Program-made: the position numbers and the translations under genes
Notes under the pieces: generated by a model
Told to the model about the DNA's origin: nothing
The model's input: only the letters and a program-made list of their open reading frames with translations
Databases searched by the model: none
Assembly (NCBI GenBank): GCA_022790955.1
Contig: JAAVYD010000040.1
Coordinates: forward strand, 1-44,841
Direction: 5' to 3'
DNA: 44,841 bases
Origin: Bacillota bacterium
GTDB taxonomy: Bacteria; Bacillota; Clostridia; Peptostreptococcales; Anaerovoracaceae
Shown: positions 7,331-16,579 of the stretch, in pieces
Layout: each line of letters begins with the position of its first letter
Numbering within the stretch: position 1 is the stretch's first letter

Positions 7331-9703
7331 CTACTTCATGGTAACAACAGTCACTCCGTCGCCGCCTTCGTAATATCCGCCGGGCTGATAAGAATCAACA
7401 TGAGCGTGGCTTTTAAATAACCTGTGCAGTCCGTTTTTCAGGATGCCTTCGCCTCTGCCGTGAATCACTGTCACCTGAGCCAGTCCGGACATATAAGCAT
7501 CGTCGAGATATTTGTCTACTTCCATGATCGCTTCTTCCAGATTCTTTCCTATAACGTTAATGCTTGAAGACACGCTCATGGTCTTATCCTTGTACAATTT
7601 TCCGTACCGCGTGCTTTCAAAATTTTTCTGCACTCCGCTTTTTTCTATCTTCGTAATATCTGCAATAGATACCTTAACCTTCATAAGACCGATCTGGACA
7701 AAGACCTCGTCGCGGTCGTCGGGCAGGGATGCCAGCGTGCCTTTCTGACCCAGGGAAACCACGTTCACACGGTCGCCCTCATTAAGCTCGTCCTTAGATG
7801 CAGGCTTGGCGTTTACGACAGGCTTAAACACATCTCTGTATTCTTCGCTCTTTTCTTTTAAACGCTTTCTTATATTCTGCTGTTTCGCCTGGGTATTTAC
7901 CGCCGCGCCGGCTTTTTCAAGCTCGCGCAGTTCTTTTCTTATTTCCTCGGAAAATTCCTTTGCCTCGGCGACTATATCGTAAGCCTCCTGGCGGGCTTTC
8001 TCTAAAATCTTCCTGCGCTTTTCTTCCGTGTTATCCTTCCTGCGTTTATACTCCTCATCCTGCTTTTTCAGCTTGAGTTTTAGAGCTACCGCCGCGTCGC
8101 GCTCGGCTTCCGCTGTGGTTCTGTCCCTTTCTATGGCGGTGATGATGTTTTCAAACTCTATATCCTCGGTGCCAAGCCTTCCCCGCGCGTCGTCTATGAT
8201 ATTTTTGTCAAGACCCAGTTTAAGGGAAATATCGAAAGCGTTCGACCTGCCCGGCGTGCCGATTGTGAGCCTGTAAGTCGGGCTCAGGGTTTCCACATTA
8301 AACTCCATGGAAGCGTTTTCTACGCTTTCTGTAGCGATTGCGTACTTTTTAAGCTCGCTGTAATGAGTAGTGGCGAAAGTTATGCAGCCTTTCGCCGCCA
8401 GATTTTCTAATATGGATATCGCAAGCGCCGCGCCCTCGGTCGGATCCGTTCCCGCTCCAAGCTCATCCAAGAGCACGAGAGTATTTTCGTCGACTTCTTT
8501 AAGAATCTCTACGATATTAGTCATATGAGATGAAAATGTGCTCAGACTCTGCTCTATGCTTTGTTCGTCGCCTATATCGGCAAATATTTTTTTCATCACG
8601 GGAAGACTCGTACCGTCCCCGGCGGGAACATGCATGCCCGACTGGTTCATCAGCATCATCAGCCCCACTGTTTTCAGCGTGACCGTCTTGCCGCCCGTGT
8701 TCGGTCCGGTTATCACCAGGGTTTTATATCTTTTACCCGCGCTGATATCCACAGGCACGACCTTTTCCGCATCTATAAGGGGATGCCTGCCTTTTTTTAT
8801 ATCTATTACGCCTTTTTTGTTTATCTTAGCCGAGCAGCCGTTATATTTAACAGAAAGTTTAGCCTTTGCAAATATAACGTCCAGTTTGGTAAGGTACTTT
8901 TGATTGTTTATTATATGCCTTACCGCTGCGCCCGCCTCTGCTGAAAGCTCTGCCAATATCCTGTGTATTTCTTCCTGCTCCTTAATCTCAAGCTCGCGTA
9001 TTTCATTATTAATATTAACGATAGCCTGCGGTTCTATAAAAAGCGTAGCGCCCGTGGCGGACCTGTCGTGTATTATGCCGGGAAAGCGCGCCCGGTTTTC
9101 CTGTTTAACAGGTATTACCAGTCTGCCGTCGCGCATGGTCACGACTTCATCCTGAAGCAGTCCCTTATTAGCGTTTGACGAAATCATGGCGTTTATGCGC
9201 ATACGAGCAGATTCCCGCTGCCTGGATATGCTGCGCCTTATATCCCGAAGCGCCGGGCTGGCGCTGTCCGCCATCTCCTCCTCACTTTCTATGCATCTGT
9301 CGATATGATCCTCCAGGGCTTTTTCTGCGTTTATAACCTCAGCATAGCTTCTTATAGCCGGTATCTTGCCAAGATCATCATCCTTGAGAAAAGTCAGGAC
9401 GTTTCTTGCCGTCCTAAGGCTCGACATTATGTTTAAAAGCTCTTTCATAGTGAGTACGCCGCCTTTTTCTGCGTAGCGCACGCTCTTTTTTACATCATAT
9501 AGTCCGCCCAGAGACAATGAGCCCTTATGCATAATAACGGAAACCGCTTCATCGGTTTCCGTCAGCATATCCTTAATTTTGTAATCTTCAGTTAAAGGCA
9601 CAATTTCTCCGACAGCCGCGGCGGCCATCGGAGATATAGTTTCCTGTCTTAACAATTCTTTAATCTTATTATATTCTAAAACTCTGTAAACCTTCTCGTT
9701 CAT
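7331..9703 (-). CDS. mutS2: Endonuclease MutS2
   Basis: A 790-residue MutS paralogue. It has the MutS core and lever region, the ATPase with Walker A GPNTGGKT (333-340) and Walker B LVLLDE (409-414), a long charged coiled coil (about 510-630), and a C-terminal Smr nuclease domain with HGRGEG (748-753). It lacks the mismatch-recognition domain of MutS1. Known members act in suppressing homologous recombination or in rescue of collided ribosomes. The gene begins 11 bases after zapA, in the frequent Firmicutes order pheT-zapA-mutS2. Confidence 0.97.
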   Translation of the reverse strand: MNEKVYRVLEYNKIKELLRQETISPMAAAAVGEIVPLTEDYKIKDMLTETDEAVSVIMHKGSLSLGGLYDVKKSVRYAEKGGVLTMKELLNIMSSLRTARNVLTFLKDDDLGKIPAIRSYAEVINAEKALEDHIDRCIESEEEMADSASPALRDIRRSISRQRESARMRINAMISSNANKGLLQDEVVTMRDGRLVIPVKQENRARFPGIIHDRSATGATLFIEPQAIVNINNEIRELEIKEQEEIHRILAELSAEAGAAVRHIINNQKYLTKLDVIFAKAKLSVKYNGCSAKINKKGVIDIKKGRHPLIDAEKVVPVDISAGKRYKTLVITGPNTGGKTVTLKTVGLMMLMNQSGMHVPAGDGTSLPVMKKIFADIGDEQSIEQSLSTFSSHMTNIVEILKEVDENTLVLLDELGAGTDPTEGAALAISILENLAAKGCITFATTHYSELKKYAIATESVENASMEFNVETLSPTYRLTIGTPGRSNAFDISLKLGLDKNIIDDARGRLGTEDIEFENIITAIERDRTTAEAERDAAVALKLKLKKQDEEYKRRKDNTEEKRRKILEKARQEAYDIVAEAKEFSEEIRKELRELEKAGAAVNTQAKQQNIRKRLKEKSEEYRDVFKPVVNAKPASKDELNEGDRVNVVSLGQKGTLASLPDDRDEVFVQIGLMKVKVSIADITKIEKSGVQKNFESTRYGKLYKDKTMSVSSSINVIGKNLEEAIMEVDKYLDDAYMSGLAQVTVIHGRGEGILKNGLHRLFKSHAHVDSYQPGGYYEGGDGVTVVTMK

Positions 9704-9714
9704 ATATTAAACCT

Positions 9715-10338
9715 TTAATCCAAATCTTTCATCATGGATTTTTTAAGAGTATCGAGTTCGTCTTTTAAATGGAGATTTTCCATTTGTATATCGTAGAAGC
9801 TGTTTTCAAGTTCTTTATATTTTTTAAGAGATTCGTCCGCGTCTGCAGATTCTTCTTTTTTATTAGCCTTAGCCTGCTTTTCCTGCTCCTCTAATTTTTC
9901 TTCCAGATCAGCGCATTTAGCAGTCAGTTCTTCAACGGTATCGCTTGCCTTATTAAGTTCAATGTTTTTCATATTGAATATCCGCTGAAGTTCCTGAAGC
10001 TGCTCTACGCTGTTTTGAGCATCTTCTTTATATTGTTTAAAACTTGCCTTAGCATCCTCCCACAACTGTATATAGTGGTCCGAATCTTTTTGCAGATTAG
10101 TTATTCTGCCTTCAAGCTCAACTATCTTGTCTTTTGCATCGAAGTAGTCGTTAGTTATATTTACAGCTGTCAAAACTGCCAGCGAAGATGCCGGCAAAGA
10201 GGAGGCGCCCTTTGCCAACTCATTCATCATGCTGTCTACATGATTAGCAACTATCACTATCTGATCGCTGGAATTGCTTCCGGCAATCGTATATTCCTGT
10301 CCATATATCTTTACGGTTACTTTATTACTGTCCGCCAT
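9715..10338 (-). CDS. zapA: Cell division protein ZapA with a long coiled-coil extension
   Basis: Residues 1-95 are a ZapA domain (VTVKIYGQEYTIAG, then AVLTAVNITNDYFDAK), which bundles FtsZ protofilaments. The rest, to residue 207, is a predicted coiled coil rich in Glu, Lys and Gln (around 75-130 and 130-200). Canonical ZapA is about 85-110 residues, so this is a long form. Start ATG with AAAGGAGG upstream. It lies between pheT and mutS2, and its partner gene ftsZ is about 5 kb away. Confidence 0.88.
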   Translation of the reverse strand: MADSNKVTVKIYGQEYTIAGSNSSDQIVIVANHVDSMMNELAKGASSLPASSLAVLTAVNITNDYFDAKDKIVELEGRITNLQKDSDHYIQLWEDAKASFKQYKEDAQNSVEQLQELQRIFNMKNIELNKASDTVEELTAKCADLEEKLEEQEKQAKANKKEESADADESLKKYKELENSFYDIQMENLHLKDELDTLKKSMMKDLD

Positions 10339-10443
10339 CGGGTTCCTTTCCCTCCTTTTGGATCGCCGATATATTAATATATCCCATTGCCGGCTATCTG
10401 CAACATACTGTCTATCCGACTCTTCGGTCTAAAGCCGCAATCA

Positions 10444-12846
10444 CTAAATTTCTCTAAGTACAGCGTTTAATTTATCTCTTAATTTTTCAACAATAGTGTT
10501 GTGAACTTCTGAAACTTCTTCGTCTGTAAGGGTTTTTTGCGAATTTCTATAAGTAATTGAAAACGCGACACTCTTTTTTCCAGACTCTATCTGCTGCCCG
10601 CGGTATACGTCGAATAATTCAGCCTTTTCGAGTATATCTCCGCCGTTATCCTCGATAATTTCTTTTATTGAACCTACAGTAGTTTCTTCGCTTACCGTGA
10701 GCGCAATATCTCTGACTACCGCCGGATACTTAGGCAGCGGCTTATAAATAATTTCCATATGGGCCTGTCCCATTATCGCTGAGAACAGCAGCTCGCAGGT
10801 GTAAACTCTTTCGTTTATGCCGTAGCGTTCCGCCACATCGGGATTCATCTCGCCCATCGTACCTAAAAGCTCGCCGCGGCTTATAATGTTCGCGCACCTT
10901 CCCGGGTGATACATTTTCAAACCTGTTTCCGATTCATATTCAGAATCTCTAATACCGAGCTGTTCTAATACGCCTTCAATAACGCCTTTTAATGTAAAGA
11001 AATCGGCGCCATCTCCATATAATCCTATGCACAGCCCTTCGGCCTCAGCCGGCTGACCGTCGCAGTTGATCTTAACATCGTTAAAAATCCTTCCGATCTC
11101 GAAAAATCTTACAGCTTTATTTCCCTTAGCAAAATTCTTAGCGAGCACTTCCATCATATTTGGCGTGAGCATGGTACGCATAACGCTGTTTTCCTCTCCG
11201 AGAGGATTTATGATCTTAACGAAATTTCTCTTAGAAAGATCGTTTTCAGAAATATTTACTTTATCTACGCTCTTAGGACTTACAAAAGAATAAGTAAGTA
11301 TCTCATTAAGACCGAACGATGTAAGTATTTCTCTTGTTTTTGATCTGAGCTCTTCAGCTTTTGTGAGTTTCGCTACAAAACCGCCTTTCGGCAAAGAAAC
11401 CGGCATCTTGTCGTAGCCGTACATCCTTGCGACTTCTTCTATATAATCTTCTTCTATTTCAAGGTCCTGTCTTACAGTAGGCGGCGTTACCGTCATAACA
11501 TCGTCGTCTGCTTCTACTTTCATCTCAAGGCTCTCGAATATTTTCACCATGTCTTCAGCGGAAATGTCCGAACCCAACACGTGATTTACTCTGGACGCTC
11601 TCACCTTAACAGGCTTCGCCGTCTGAACTTCAGGATATACGTCTATCGAGCCCTTTACCACAGTACCGCAGCCAAGCATCTCTACGAGCCTGCACACTCT
11701 GTCGGCAGCCTCCTCGCACAGATTAGCGTCTATGCCCTTTTCATATCTGCCGGAAGCCTCGGTTCTTAAAGCTAATTTTCTCGAAGAAGCTCTGATACTG
11801 TCGCCGTTAAAATTAGCCGCCTCAAGGATAACCGTGGTCGTATCTTCCTTAATCTCAGAATCAAGACCTCCCATGATACCCGCCACACCGATAGGCTTCT
11901 CTCCGTCTTTTATCATAAGAATACTGTCGCTCAGCGTTCTTTCTGCTCCATCCAGCGTAACAAACTTATCGCCTTCTTTAGCCGTATCCACTACGATCTT
12001 ATTTCCGGCTATATCCCTTATATCGAAAGCATGCAGCGGCTGACCGTATTCCATCATTACGAAATTGGTGATATCTACAATATTATTAATAGGACGCATT
12101 CCCGCATGCATAAGACATCTTTGCAGCCACCATGGCGACTGACCGATTTTTACGTCCTTTATAGCTCTTGCCGTATATCTTGGACACAGATCTGTTCTTT
12201 TTACTTCCACGCTGACATAATCCTCAACGCTTCCTTCCTCGTGCTGAGCCTTCGTATCCGGATACTTCATTTTCTTTCCGAATACTGCGGCGGCTTCTCT
12301 CGCCATTCCTATCATGGACAAACAGTCGGGTCTGTTAGGCGTTATTTCAAAATCTATAACATAATCGTTAAGCTCCAGAGCTTCGGAAATATCCGTGCCG
12401 GGCGTAAGATCGTCTTCTAAGATCCATATTCCATCTTTTATTAATGTATTAATAACCTTGTCGTCGTAGCCCATCTCCGCTGCAGAACATAACATTCCGT
12501 TAGACGCAACGCCTCTGAGCTTTCCTTTTTTTATAACCGTACCGTCGGCAATTCTGCCGCCATGGCGCACAACTGGAACGACAGCTCCTTCAAACACATT
12601 TTTCGCGCCTGTAACGATTTGCACAGGCTCGTCCTCGCCCACATCAAGCGAACAAACGACTAATTTATCCGCGTCCGGATGCTTTTCTATCTTTAAGATC
12701 TTTCCGACCATTATTTTCGTAAAATCCGTACCCATTTCTTCAACCGTTTCTATATTTGAACCGGACAGAATCATTTTATCGCTGAATTCCTCAATAGGTA
12801 CGTCTATATCTACATAATCTTTAAGCCATTTTGTGGAAACTAACAT
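10444..12846 (-). CDS. pheT: Phenylalanyl-tRNA synthetase beta subunit
   Basis: The beta chain of the alpha2beta2 PheRS, 800 residues. Visible in order are the N-terminal tRNA-binding OB fold (KILKIEKHPDADKLVVC), the B3/B4 editing domain (FEITPNRPDCLSMIG at about 168), the B5 domain, the catalytic-like core, and the C-terminal FDX-ACB domain (KYPAVVRDIAL). I chose ATG 12846, six bases after AGGTG; the frame extends by one TTG codon. It ends in a tandem stop (TAG TGA). It is cotranscribed with pheS across a hairpin-rich spacer. Confidence 0.97.
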   Translation of the reverse strand: MLVSTKWLKDYVDIDVPIEEFSDKMILSGSNIETVEEMGTDFTKIMVGKILKIEKHPDADKLVVCSLDVGEDEPVQIVTGAKNVFEGAVVPVVRHGGRIADGTVIKKGKLRGVASNGMLCSAAEMGYDDKVINTLIKDGIWILEDDLTPGTDISEALELNDYVIDFEITPNRPDCLSMIGMAREAAAVFGKKMKYPDTKAQHEEGSVEDYVSVEVKRTDLCPRYTARAIKDVKIGQSPWWLQRCLMHAGMRPINNIVDITNFVMMEYGQPLHAFDIRDIAGNKIVVDTAKEGDKFVTLDGAERTLSDSILMIKDGEKPIGVAGIMGGLDSEIKEDTTTVILEAANFNGDSIRASSRKLALRTEASGRYEKGIDANLCEEAADRVCRLVEMLGCGTVVKGSIDVYPEVQTAKPVKVRASRVNHVLGSDISAEDMVKIFESLEMKVEADDDVMTVTPPTVRQDLEIEEDYIEEVARMYGYDKMPVSLPKGGFVAKLTKAEELRSKTREILTSFGLNEILTYSFVSPKSVDKVNISENDLSKRNFVKIINPLGEENSVMRTMLTPNMMEVLAKNFAKGNKAVRFFEIGRIFNDVKINCDGQPAEAEGLCIGLYGDGADFFTLKGVIEGVLEQLGIRDSEYESETGLKMYHPGRCANIISRGELLGTMGEMNPDVAERYGINERVYTCELLFSAIMGQAHMEIIYKPLPKYPAVVRDIALTVSEETTVGSIKEIIEDNGGDILEKAELFDVYRGQQIESGKKSVAFSITYRNSQKTLTDEEVSEVHNTIVEKLRDKLNAVLREI

Positions 12847-12880
12847 CAATTACACCTCTCTGTGTTTATACTAATCCTTC

Positions 12881-13014
12881 ATAAAACGATTTGATCGTTT
12901 TATGGGGCTGCAAAATACCAGCCCGGCGGCAAAGCCGCCAAGGATGTTGTCAATACTTTTCCCAGCGCGCCGCAGGCGCGGCGGCATAGTATGCCGCTAT
13001 AAAAAGCTTTTTAT
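12881..13014. repeat. Chain of six adjacent hairpins in the pheS-pheT spacer
   Basis: Six inverted repeats follow each other: ATAAAACGAT/ATCGTTTTAT (12881-12890, 12894-12903), GGGCTG/CAGCCC (12905-12910, 12919-12924), GGCGGC/GCCGCC (12925-12930, 12934-12939), CGCGCC/GGCGCG (12966-12971, 12975-12980), GCGGCATA/TATGCCGC (12981-12988, 12990-12997) and the palindrome ATAAAAAGCTTTTTAT (12999-13014). The outer two are AT-rich and the inner ones GC-rich, as in a REP-like or MITE-like insertion. It sits inside the pheST transcript. No second copy was seen in the window. Confidence 0.75.
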
Positions 13015-13029
13015 CAAGAAATAGTATTA

Positions 13030-14052
13030 TTATCTGAACTGCTTTAGGAAACGTTCGTCGTTTTCGTAGAACAATCTGATATCGTCGACTTCATATTTAA
13101 GCATCGCTATACGTTCTACGCCTATGCCGAAAGCAAAGCCCGTATATTTTTCCGTATCTATTCCGCCTACCTTCAGCACATTCGGATGAACCATACCGCA
13201 GCCCAGAATCTCAATCCAGCCGCTTCCCTTGCACACGCGGCATCCCTTTCCGCCGCACTTAAAGCAAGAAACGTCTACCTCTGCGCTCGGCTCCGTAAAC
13301 GGGAAATGATGAGGTCTGAACTTGGTCTTAGTATCCGCGCCGAACATCTGCTTTGCAAATTCCGCAAGAGTTCCCTTTAGATCCGCCATAGTAACGCCTT
13401 CGCCTACTATAAGCCCTTCCACCTGATGGAATACCGGAGAGTGAGTAGCGTCGGGAGTATCCGTTCTGAACACTCTGCCCGGCGATATTATTTTTAACGG
13501 AGGTTCCTTTGTAAGCAGCGTTCTCGCCTGAACCGGCGACGTCTGAGTTCTCAGCAGCGTATTTTCCGTTATATAAAACGTATCGGTCATATCCCTTGAA
13601 GGGTGATTAGGTCCCGCGTTCAGCGCGTCGAAATTCATAAATACGGTTTCCACTTCAGGACCTTCTGTAAGCTCAAATCCCATATTCATAAAAATCTTAG
13701 TCATATCGTCTATCGTTTTTGTGATAGGATGCTTTACGCCAGTGACAGGAATCTTACCCGGCTCCGTTACGTCTATAACCTCCGCTCTCAGCTTCGCGTT
13801 TCTGAGAATTTCTTTAAGCTGAACCTTTCTTTCTTCAAGCATAGACTCAACCTGACCTCTTACCTCGTTCGCAAGTTTTCCTATTTCTTTTCTTTCTTCT
13901 GCTCCAAGACTTCCCATAGATCTGAGTATCTCCGTGAGCTGTCCTTTTTTTCCCAGGAGTTTCACTCTTATTTCTTCTGTATTTTCGAGTGAATCCGCAT
14001 TTTGTAGCTGATTTCTTGCTTCCTCGAGGATACTTCTAAGCTGCTTTTGCAT
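13030..14052 (-). CDS. pheS: Phenylalanyl-tRNA synthetase alpha subunit
   Basis: The catalytic subunit of PheRS, 340 residues. It has the N-terminal coiled coil that contacts tRNA (residues 1-90) and the class II core with motif 2 (FRTDTPDATHSPVFHQVEG) and motif 3 (GFAFGIGVERIAMLKY near 311-326). A CFKCGGKGCRVCKGSGW segment near 255 has four cysteines that could bind a metal; this insertion is frequent in Firmicutes PheS. Start ATG with CGGAGG upstream. The leader is unusually structured (14089-14191), and I see no T-box motif in it. Confidence 0.97.
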   Translation of the reverse strand: MQKQLRSILEEARNQLQNADSLENTEEIRVKLLGKKGQLTEILRSMGSLGAEERKEIGKLANEVRGQVESMLEERKVQLKEILRNAKLRAEVIDVTEPGKIPVTGVKHPITKTIDDMTKIFMNMGFELTEGPEVETVFMNFDALNAGPNHPSRDMTDTFYITENTLLRTQTSPVQARTLLTKEPPLKIISPGRVFRTDTPDATHSPVFHQVEGLIVGEGVTMADLKGTLAEFAKQMFGADTKTKFRPHHFPFTEPSAEVDVSCFKCGGKGCRVCKGSGWIEILGCGMVHPNVLKVGGIDTEKYTGFAFGIGVERIAMLKYEVDDIRLFYENDERFLKQFR

Positions 14053-14088
14053 TTTCTTCCTCCGTCTTATCTGTAAAAATATAACCTT

Positions 14089-14191
14089 GCCTGAGATGTC
14101 CCCCGCCTCTTAGGCGGCGGGTTCCATATCCGACTTTCAGTGAGAGTTATAATCTCCCACTGAAAGTCGGAGGAGTAAAGCTCCCTCAGGC
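14089..14191 (-). ncRNA. Structured multi-hairpin element in the pheS leader (candidate RNA or transposon-end remnant)
   Basis: The outer stem GCCTGAG/CTCAGGC (14089-14095 with 14185-14191) encloses three hairpins. These are CCGCCT/AGGCGG (14103-14108, 14112-14117), a 13-bp perfect stem CCGACTTTCAGTG/CACTGAAAGTCGG (14130-14142, 14158-14170), and GGAG/CTCC (14172-14175, 14181-14184). A further stem lies just outside (14210-14219, 14222-14230). The compact branched fold suggests a functional RNA. It resembles the folded ends of IS200/IS605-type elements that carry omega-type RNA, but this is from memory and not proven. No transposase gene is nearby. Confidence 0.6.
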
Positions 14192-14282
14192 GGTTGCAAT
14201 CGTCGCAGCGTGATTAAGCAAGCTTATCACTCTTTGCTCCGATTTAAAATATATGTATTTTAATGTTTGCAATTTAGAGCAA

Positions 14283-14305
14283 AATCGGCTTGACCGATTC
14301 TTTTT
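14283..14305. terminator. Possible weak terminator behind the RNA methyltransferase
   Basis: AATCGG (14283-14288) and CCGATT (14294-14299) form a six-pair stem with a five-base loop. On the minus strand a short T-run (TTTT) follows, and on the plus strand CTTTTTC follows. It could end the methyltransferase transcript about 140 bases after its stop. The stem is short, so this is uncertain. Confidence 0.35.
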
Positions 14306-14438
14306 CTGAAGTTGACTTTGTTCTTAGTTCGCATGTATAGTAAACAATACTTTATATAATAAAAGAACATGCAGGATGATAAATTTTTATCGACATTATA
14401 ATTAAATTCACCAAAAATATATTGCTTAAAATATTAAA

Positions 14439-15239
14439 TCAACGATGTTTTTCAGCGTATCTCTGCCTTAACGACTCATACATTACTATTGACGCAGAAA
14501 CCGCTGCGTTAAGGGATTCTATTGTGCCCTCCATAGGCAGAGTAATCTTAATATCAGAACCGTTTAAAAATTCCGCGCATGCTCCTGATGCTTCGTTTCC
14601 TATTATTAACGCTGTGTTCTTCGCCAAATCTGCGTTAAAATAAAGCTCGCCTCCGTGAGGAGATGTGCAGATTGATTTTATACCGTTTTCTGCAAGCAGA
14701 CGTATAACCTCTCCAGGATCGTCTGCAAAAAGCAATTTCACTCTGTACAGGGAGCCCGCCGCCGCCCGTACCGTTTTCGGCGAAAACAGATCAGCAGTTC
14801 CTTTCATTACGACCGCTCCGCCGAAACCTGCCGCGTCCGCCGTTCGGATTATAGTGCCGATGTTTCCCGGATCCTGCAATCTATCTAAAACAACAATATT
14901 TTCTGCATCTGAAAAAAACTCCGGAATACTGAGTTTAGGTTTTTCGCATATCGCAGCTATTCCCTGGGGCGTTTCAGTATCTGCTGTTCTATCGAAAAGT
15001 TCTTTAGGAACGGAATAAATTTCACGTCCTTCATTTTTCAGCATTATAATTTTATTATCATGAATAAAATCTTCTCTTACAAATATCTTTCTTAAAACAG
15101 CTCCGTTTTTTACGGCTTCTTCTATAAGATTAAAACCTTCTATTACGTAACAGCCCTCTCGTTCTCTGTATTTTCTTTTATAAAGCCTTTCAAAAAACTT
15201 AAAATTATCATTAGCAGACGATTTGATTTGCTTCATCAT
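14439..15239 (-). CDS. SpoU/TrmH-family RNA 2'-O-methyltransferase
   Basis: A 266-residue protein with an N-terminal substrate-binding domain (residues 1-95) and a C-terminal SPOUT domain. The three SPOUT motifs are VVLDRLQDPGNIGTIIRTADA (near 120), LIIGNEASG (near 215) and ITLPMEGTIESLNAAVSASI (near 230). It should methylate a ribose 2'-OH in rRNA or tRNA using SAM, but the exact target cannot be told. I chose the double ATG at 15239; longer starts would run into the terminator hairpin of ftsZ. The ribosome site is weak. It is next to pheS, as in many Firmicutes. Confidence 0.88.
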   Translation of the reverse strand: MMKQIKSSANDNFKFFERLYKRKYREREGCYVIEGFNLIEEAVKNGAVLRKIFVREDFIHDNKIIMLKNEGREIYSVPKELFDRTADTETPQGIAAICEKPKLSIPEFFSDAENIVVLDRLQDPGNIGTIIRTADAAGFGGAVVMKGTADLFSPKTVRAAAGSLYRVKLLFADDPGEVIRLLAENGIKSICTSPHGGELYFNADLAKNTALIIGNEASGACAEFLNGSDIKITLPMEGTIESLNAAVSASIVMYESLRQRYAEKHR

Positions 15240-15252
15240 ATTGAAAACCCAC

Positions 15253-15279
15253 AAAAAGCCGGTTCTGCACCGGCTTTTT
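15253..15279 (-). terminator. Strong intrinsic terminator behind ftsZ
   Basis: AAAAAGCCGGT (15253-15263) and ACCGGCTTTTT (15269-15279) pair perfectly around a five-base loop, with a T-run on either strand. It lies 33 bases past the ftsZ stop and ends the dcw transcript. Its distal arm is only 14 bases from the start of the methyltransferase gene, which leaves little room for a separate promoter there. Confidence 0.92.
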
Positions 15280-15311
15280 ATCTATCTCTTTGTATTGCGT
15301 CAGTTGGTGTC

Positions 15312-16478
15312 TTACTTAAGCGCGCTGGCCGCTTTTTTTAAAAAATCCGGAACGACCATTTCTCCGTCATCCCGCTCGACCTTCGGTTCTTCCTTTGGCG
15401 CCTGGACTGGCGGTTGTTCTTTTACCACAGCCTGCTGCTCATGAACCGCCGGCTTTTCCTGAACCACAGGCTGAGGATGCGAAACTGCTGAAGCCTGATT
15501 AACAGCCGTATTCTGCTCCGGCTCGTCCTCTTCAAAGCCGGTAGCAATAACAGTAATTATAATCTGATCTTTAAGATCTTCCTTAATTGAAGCTCCAAAG
15601 ATAATATTTGCATCCCTTGACGCCGCTTTTTCTATGAGATCCGCCGCTTCGTTAGCTTCCAGCATACCGAGATCGTAACCTCCGACAATATTAAGCAGGA
15701 TAGCTTTTGCACCGTCGATAGAAGTTTCAAGCAGAGGACTTCCGATAGCTTCCTGTACAGCATCGATAACTCTGTTGTCGCCCTCTCCGACGCCGACTCC
15801 CATATGCGCGATTCCTCTGTCGCTCATAACCGTCTTTACGTCTGCAAAATCCAGATTAATAACGCCTGATTCTGCTATGAGATCTGTAATCCCCTGGACG
15901 CCCTGCCTTAAAACATCGTCCGCAAGACTGAAGGCTTCCTTCATAGTGGTATTTTTCTCTGCGATCTGGAGAAGTTTATCGTTCGGAACCACAACCAGAG
16001 AATCTACGTATCTCTTTAAATACTCGATGCCGAGTTCTGCATGATCACGCCTTTTTTTACCTTCAAATGTAAACGGCTTTGTAACGACGCCTACGGTAAG
16101 AATGCCCATTTCCTTCGCGGCCTTGGCAATAACGGGAGCCGCGCCCGTGCCCGTACCGCCGCCCATACCTGCAGTAATAAAAATCATATCGACGCCGTCG
16201 AAATGCTTTGTTATCTCCTCCAGATTTTCTTCTGCAGCTTTCATTCCGGTTTCCGGATTAGCTCCAGCTCCGAGTCCTCTTGTAAGCTTTTCGCCTATCT
16301 GTACTCTCGTATCCGCAATGGACATGTTTAACGCCTGCTTGTCCGTATTTACTACTATATAAGAAACGCCCTTCAGACCGGCCTCTATCATTCTATTGAC
16401 GGCATTTCCGCCTCCGCCGCCAACGCCTATGACCTTGATCTGAGCATTATCTTCAACATTTACTTCAAATTGCAACAT
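15312..16478 (-). CDS. ftsZ: Cell division GTPase FtsZ
   Basis: The tubulin homologue that forms the Z ring at midcell. The 388-residue protein has the glycine-rich nucleotide-binding start ([17 protein letters not shown]), the tubulin signature GGGTGTG at 106-112, and the T7 catalytic loop region with NLDFADV near 208. A variable linker rich in Pro, Gln and Val follows (about 320-370), and then a C-terminal conserved peptide ([13 protein letters not shown]) that binds partner proteins. The ribosome site AGGAGG lies in the loop of a small hairpin (GTAAC/GTTAC). It is the last gene of the dcw cluster. Confidence 0.98.
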   Translation of the reverse strand: MLQFEVNVEDNAQIKVIGVGGGGGNAVNRMIEAGLKGVSYIVVNTDKQALNMSIADTRVQIGEKLTRGLGAGANPETGMKAAEENLEEITKHFDGVDMIFITAGMGGGTGTGAAPVIAKAAKEMGILTVGVVTKPFTFEGKKRRDHAELGIEYLKRYVDSLVVVPNDKLLQIAEKNTTMKEAFSLADDVLRQGVQGITDLIAESGVINLDFADVKTVMSDRGIAHMGVGVGEGDNRVIDAVQEAIGSPLLETSIDGAKAILLNIVGGYDLGMLEANEAADLIEKAASRDANIIFGASIKEDLKDQIIITVIATGFEEDEPEQNTAVNQASAVSHPQPVVQEKPAVHEQQAVVKEQPPVQAPKEEPKVERDDGEMVVPDFLKKAASALK

Positions 16479-16579
16479 AACTTAGTAACCTCCTGTTACC
16501 TGGATGATTTTTATTCTATCACAACACCGTACCGACCGCAACATAATTACAGTTAAAATTAATCTTCATTAATACCCGT

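Noticed and set aside
12881..14230. CRISPR array or integron-like repeats in the pheST region
   Set aside because: The hairpins differ from each other in sequence and spacing; there are no regular direct repeats or spacers and no cas genes.
14053..14438. T-box riboswitch ahead of pheS
   Set aside because: No AGGGTGG-N-ACCGCG-like antiterminator and no recognisable specifier stem on the minus strand.
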